DNA of 12,376 nt from Poronia punctata. Taxonomy: Eukaryota > Ascomycota > Sordariomycetes > Xylariales > Xylariaceae. The notes beneath the pieces are model-generated. The model was not told where the DNA came from. It did not search any database and saw only the letters and a list, made by a program, of their open reading frames with translations. The position numbers were made by a program, and so were the translations under genes. Positions within the stretch are counted from its first letter, which is position 1, and the number at the start of each line of letters is the position of its first letter. Where the stretch lies: NCBI GenBank assembly GCA_022579005.1, contig MU401990.1, positions 1 through 12,376 of the forward strand, given 5' to 3'. Positions 9,350 to 12,376 of the stretch are shown one piece after another.

Positions 9350-11280
9350 TAAGTAGACTATATAAGATAAGGGTACCGATATATAAAAAATAATGTAAAA
9401 TAATTAAAAGTAGGTACTAGGTATAGTATTTACTTATATTTTATATATTTTAAATTTTTAAATACTTTTTTTTTGTTTTATTTTATATATAATATATTAA
9501 TAGGTTTTTTATACTAGTTAATATAAGTTTATATATTTTAATTAATATATTAAACTATGTTAGTATTATAAAATTAAAAGTATAAATATATATTTATATA
9601 GCTTTATAGTAAGTAAATAGTTATTTTTAAAATTTTTAAAATTATTAAAAATCTTTTATTTTTTATTAATTTAATAGTACTAATTATGTTTATAATATAG
9701 CTAATATAAACTATATAAGTAGTAGTAGTAATAAAAGTACTAATAATGCTAATAATAATAAAGTTGCTTTTAAAGTTAATAGTACTAATATAACTTTTAG
9801 CTGCTAGCTTAACGTTTTATTATTAAAAAAATATATAAAAAATATTTAAATTGCTTTTAATTTTAAAAAAATAAAAGCAAAGCTTAATTAATACTTTAAC
9901 TTTATTTATAAAGTAGTAAATAAGCAATAAAAACTTATTATAAAAAAGTAAGTAAAGTTATAAAAATAGTATATAAATATAATTATAACTTAAAATAATA
10001 TTAAATATTTATTAAATATTTTAATTTATGCTTTTAACTTTAATTAAAAAAAAATATATTTATAAAAACTTTATTAATAAAAAATATAAAAAGCTTTAAA
10101 GTATAGTAAATAATATTATAATAAATATTAAACATTTTAATAAAGTAGTAAATAGCTTTAACTTATATATTAACAAACTTGCTTATTATAAAAAAGCTAC
10201 TATATATAAAGTAAATAACTTTAAATATAGCTTTAAAAAAGTAGCTAAAAAGATTGCTTAAATATATAATTAAGCTTAATAAATTAAAAAAGCTATACTT
10301 AATTAAACTATATTTATTAATTTTAACTTTTATAGCTAAAAATATACTATAAAAGCTTTATTGCTTATTTAAAGCTAAAATACTATAAGTAATAATATAG
10401 CTTAAAGCTAAAGTTAATATATAGTTAATATAATAACTACTATAGCACTACTATATTAAACTTAAACTTAAATTAAACTAGCTTTAAAATTTTATTTAAA
10501 AAGTAAAAAAAGTATATAAAATACTTACTATTTATTTTTAATTAAAAGTATTTTAGCGTTAAATAATAGCTTTAAAAATAATATTAGTATTAAATTTATA
10601 ACGCTTTAATACTTTTAAAAGCTTACTAGTATATTAATTAAAATATAGCTACTAAATAATACTTTAAATTTTTATAAAAACTAAAATATTAATTATATAA
10701 TAACATTATAAAAAGCAGCTATTAAAGCAATATTTTTAAACGCTTTTTTTAAGCTAACTTATTATATTTTAAATTATATAAAGCAAAAAATAAAGTTATT
10801 ATTTTATTATAATTATATTTAGTTTATACTAATTAAATAGTTTTTTTAAAGCTTTAAAAAATTTAGTACTAGCTATAATAAGCGCTAATATTATATTAGC
10901 TATAAGCAACTTATATTATAATAAAAATAAATAATAACTTTAAAACGTTAATAAACTTTTTATATTATTAAAGCGTTTTTAAGTAAATTAATTTATTTAA
11001 AAGCGTAATATAAATTATAAATAATAATAATATATTATATAAGCTATTTATTTTGTTTATAAACTTTATATATAAGTTTAATAAAATTATAATTATTTTT
11101 ATATAGCATATAAAAAAAGCATTTTTTAGCTTATTATTAAATATAGTATATATATTATAAACTTAAAAAGTTATTTATAATAAAATTTATAATAAGTTAT
11201 TTTTTATTTAAGTATACTTTTGCTTAATAATAAGTATATTTAATAATAGTTAAATAGTTAAAAAAATAATATATTAAGCA
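9350..11280. repeat. AT-rich block right of the island; decayed repeat DNA, no intact gene
   Basis: Base composition changes over about 70 bp from the SDA1 3' flank to nearly pure A and T. The residual C and G follow the same pattern as in the left block: they sit mostly in GC, ACT and AGT contexts, GA and TC are very rare, and CA is mostly GCA. A stretch near 9716-9775 is rich in AGT, AAT and GCT triplets, which could be old Ser/Asn-type coding repeats, but no motif confirms this. If the retroelement called further right is real, its Gag N-terminus and left LTR should lie in this block; I could not recognise either. Confidence 0.75.
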
Positions 11281-11532
11281 AAGCTTATAGCTTATATAAA
11301 TATTAAATTAATTATATATAAGCTTAATATAATTAAAAAACTTTTACTTATATTAAATATAATAAATATAATAAATACTTATTTAAGCTATATTAATAAT
11401 AATAATAACTTAATAAAAAAACTTTAATTAACTATTTTTAACTTTTAATATAATAACTATAATATAAGTTATATTTATAAAAAAACTAATAATATAAAAA
11501 AAGGTTTTATAGCTAAAAGTAAATAACTAATA

Positions 11533-11574
11533 TATTATAATTATAGTAAAAAAAGCTATATAATAGCTAACTAT
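11533..11574 (+). other. Decayed CCHC zinc knuckle (CX2CX4HX4C spacing)
   Basis: The frame reads YYNYSKKSYIIANY. Tyr occupies all four metal-ligand positions with exact CX2CX4HX4C spacing. Ser occupies the two positions, right after the second ligand and right before the third, where Gly is usual. Each difference from a typical knuckle is one transition: TGT to TAT, CAT to TAT, GGN to AGN. Four spaced Tyr alone could occur by chance once in this much AT-rich sequence; the two Ser positions and the flanking Lys residues add support. Confidence 0.5.
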
Positions 11575-12000
11575 AAGTTTAAAAAAAAATATAATAAAAT
11601 ACTTATATAAAGCTGCTAAAATATTAAGCTTATAAAAAAAAGCTAAATAGTAACTATTAAAAGTATAATATATAAGCAAGCTTATAAGCTTATAAGTAAT
11701 TAAAAACTATATAAAAAAACTTATTTTAATAGCTATTAAGCTAATAAGCTAAATAATAAAAAAAATAAAAGTAGTATTGCGCTAAAATAATAGCTTAATA
11801 GTAATAAAAAGCGTAATATTTTTAAATAAGCTATTATAGCAATAAATAATTAATAAAATAGCTTTATTTTATTAATTTAATAAAATAAAAGCGTAAATAA
11901 ACTATAACTAAAATAAAAAAAGTTATATAATAATTACTTTAATTATTATAATATTTTTAAAGCTACGTTTAGTAATAAAAGCGCTTTTATAGTATTTTTT

Positions 12001-12021
12001 AATTATAAATATATTTATTAT
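12001..12021 (+). other. Possible decayed retroviral-type aspartic protease motif
   Basis: The frame reads NYKYIYY followed by YVF. By single codon transitions this is compatible with the copia protease pattern D-x-G-(A/C)-T-x-H: Asn from Asp, Lys from Gly (two G-to-A changes in GGA), Tyr from Cys, Ile from Thr, Tyr from His. The second position is Tyr, which cannot come from the usual Ser or Thr by transitions alone, so the match is imperfect. Confidence 0.35.
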
Positions 12022-12376
12022 TACGTTTTTAAAAGCTTTATAGTATAGCTAAAGCTTTATAACTTTTAATATAAAAACTAAATATATAAAGTAAAAGGTT
12101 AAAGCTTATAAGTAATAAAAAACTATAAAGTTAAAGCAAAATAAATTAATATAAATAATTATAAATTAAGCAAATAGTTAGTAATTAGTAGTATAGTACT
12201 AAATAGTACGTTTTTTAATAAATTAACTATTAATAAGCAAAAGTTTTATAAGTAAAGTAGCATATTTATAATATATAGCTAACTTAAAATTATTATATTT
12301 ATAAACTTTAAAAGTAAGCTTATAATAATACTAATATATAATATTATAGCTATAAGCTTAAAATTAGCTTATTTAA

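Larger units (their letters stand above)
11281..12376 (+). mobile_element. Probable decayed Ty1/copia-like retrotransposon, Gag-protease part, cut by the window end
   Basis: The + strand frame starting at 11281 shows, in order, two motifs that look like retrotransposon signatures after C-to-T and G-to-A decay. The first is a Gag zinc-knuckle spacing at 11533-11574, the second an aspartic-protease-like motif at 12001-12021. Both are in one frame, 156 codons apart, the order seen in Gag-Pol elements. A Lys-rich stretch follows the knuckle, as is common. About two dozen TAA or TAG stops interrupt the frame, so nothing is functional. Because Tyr, Asn, Ile and Lys codons are abundant in any AT-rich DNA, chance matching is a real concern. 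Copia is preferred over gypsy because the second motif resembles the copia D-x-G-x-T-x-H form. Confidence 0.5.

Noticed and set aside
11821..11990. Protease-like reading upstream of 12001 (frame containing FKATFSNKSAF)
   Set aside because: The expected Asp and His positions do not fit by transitions, and the motif at 12001 matches better.

Overview
The window looks like part of a filamentous ascomycete (Pezizomycotina) genome. It shows short introns with GTRNGT-type donors and CTAAC/CTGAC branch sites, a fungal-type secreted GMC oxidoreductase, an SDA1 gene with nine inferred exons, and long AT-rich blocks with the look of repeat-induced point mutation (RIP). The species cannot be named from this.

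Layout: (1) 1 to about 2400 is a very AT-rich block (about 16% G+C where I counted by hand) with no intact gene. (2) About 2425-2690 is a tandem array of roughly 40-bp units at the border of that block. (3) About 2690-9340 is an island of ordinary base composition with two genes, both on the + strand. (4) About 9350-12376 is a second AT-rich block, whose right end probably holds the Gag-protease part of a decayed Ty1/copia-like retrotransposon.

The island genes appear functionally unrelated. The first (3788-5862, four exons, 606 residues) encodes a secreted FAD-dependent GMC oxidoreductase with a TATA box 77 bp upstream. The second (6388-9264, nine inferred exons, about 754 codons) is SDA1, a 60S ribosome-biogenesis factor. 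Its exons join well with canonical splice sites, except that the most natural model has an in-frame TAA at 6646-6648 near the N-terminus. That makes it a candidate sequence error, an oddly spliced gene, or a recent pseudogene.

No RNA gene, CRISPR array or gene cluster was found. The most unusual features are the SDA1 stop, the strict sequence context of surviving C and G in the AT-rich blocks, the border minisatellite whose copies differ largely by transitions, and the fossil Gag-protease reading frame. I did not find convincing evidence of a wholly new biological system.
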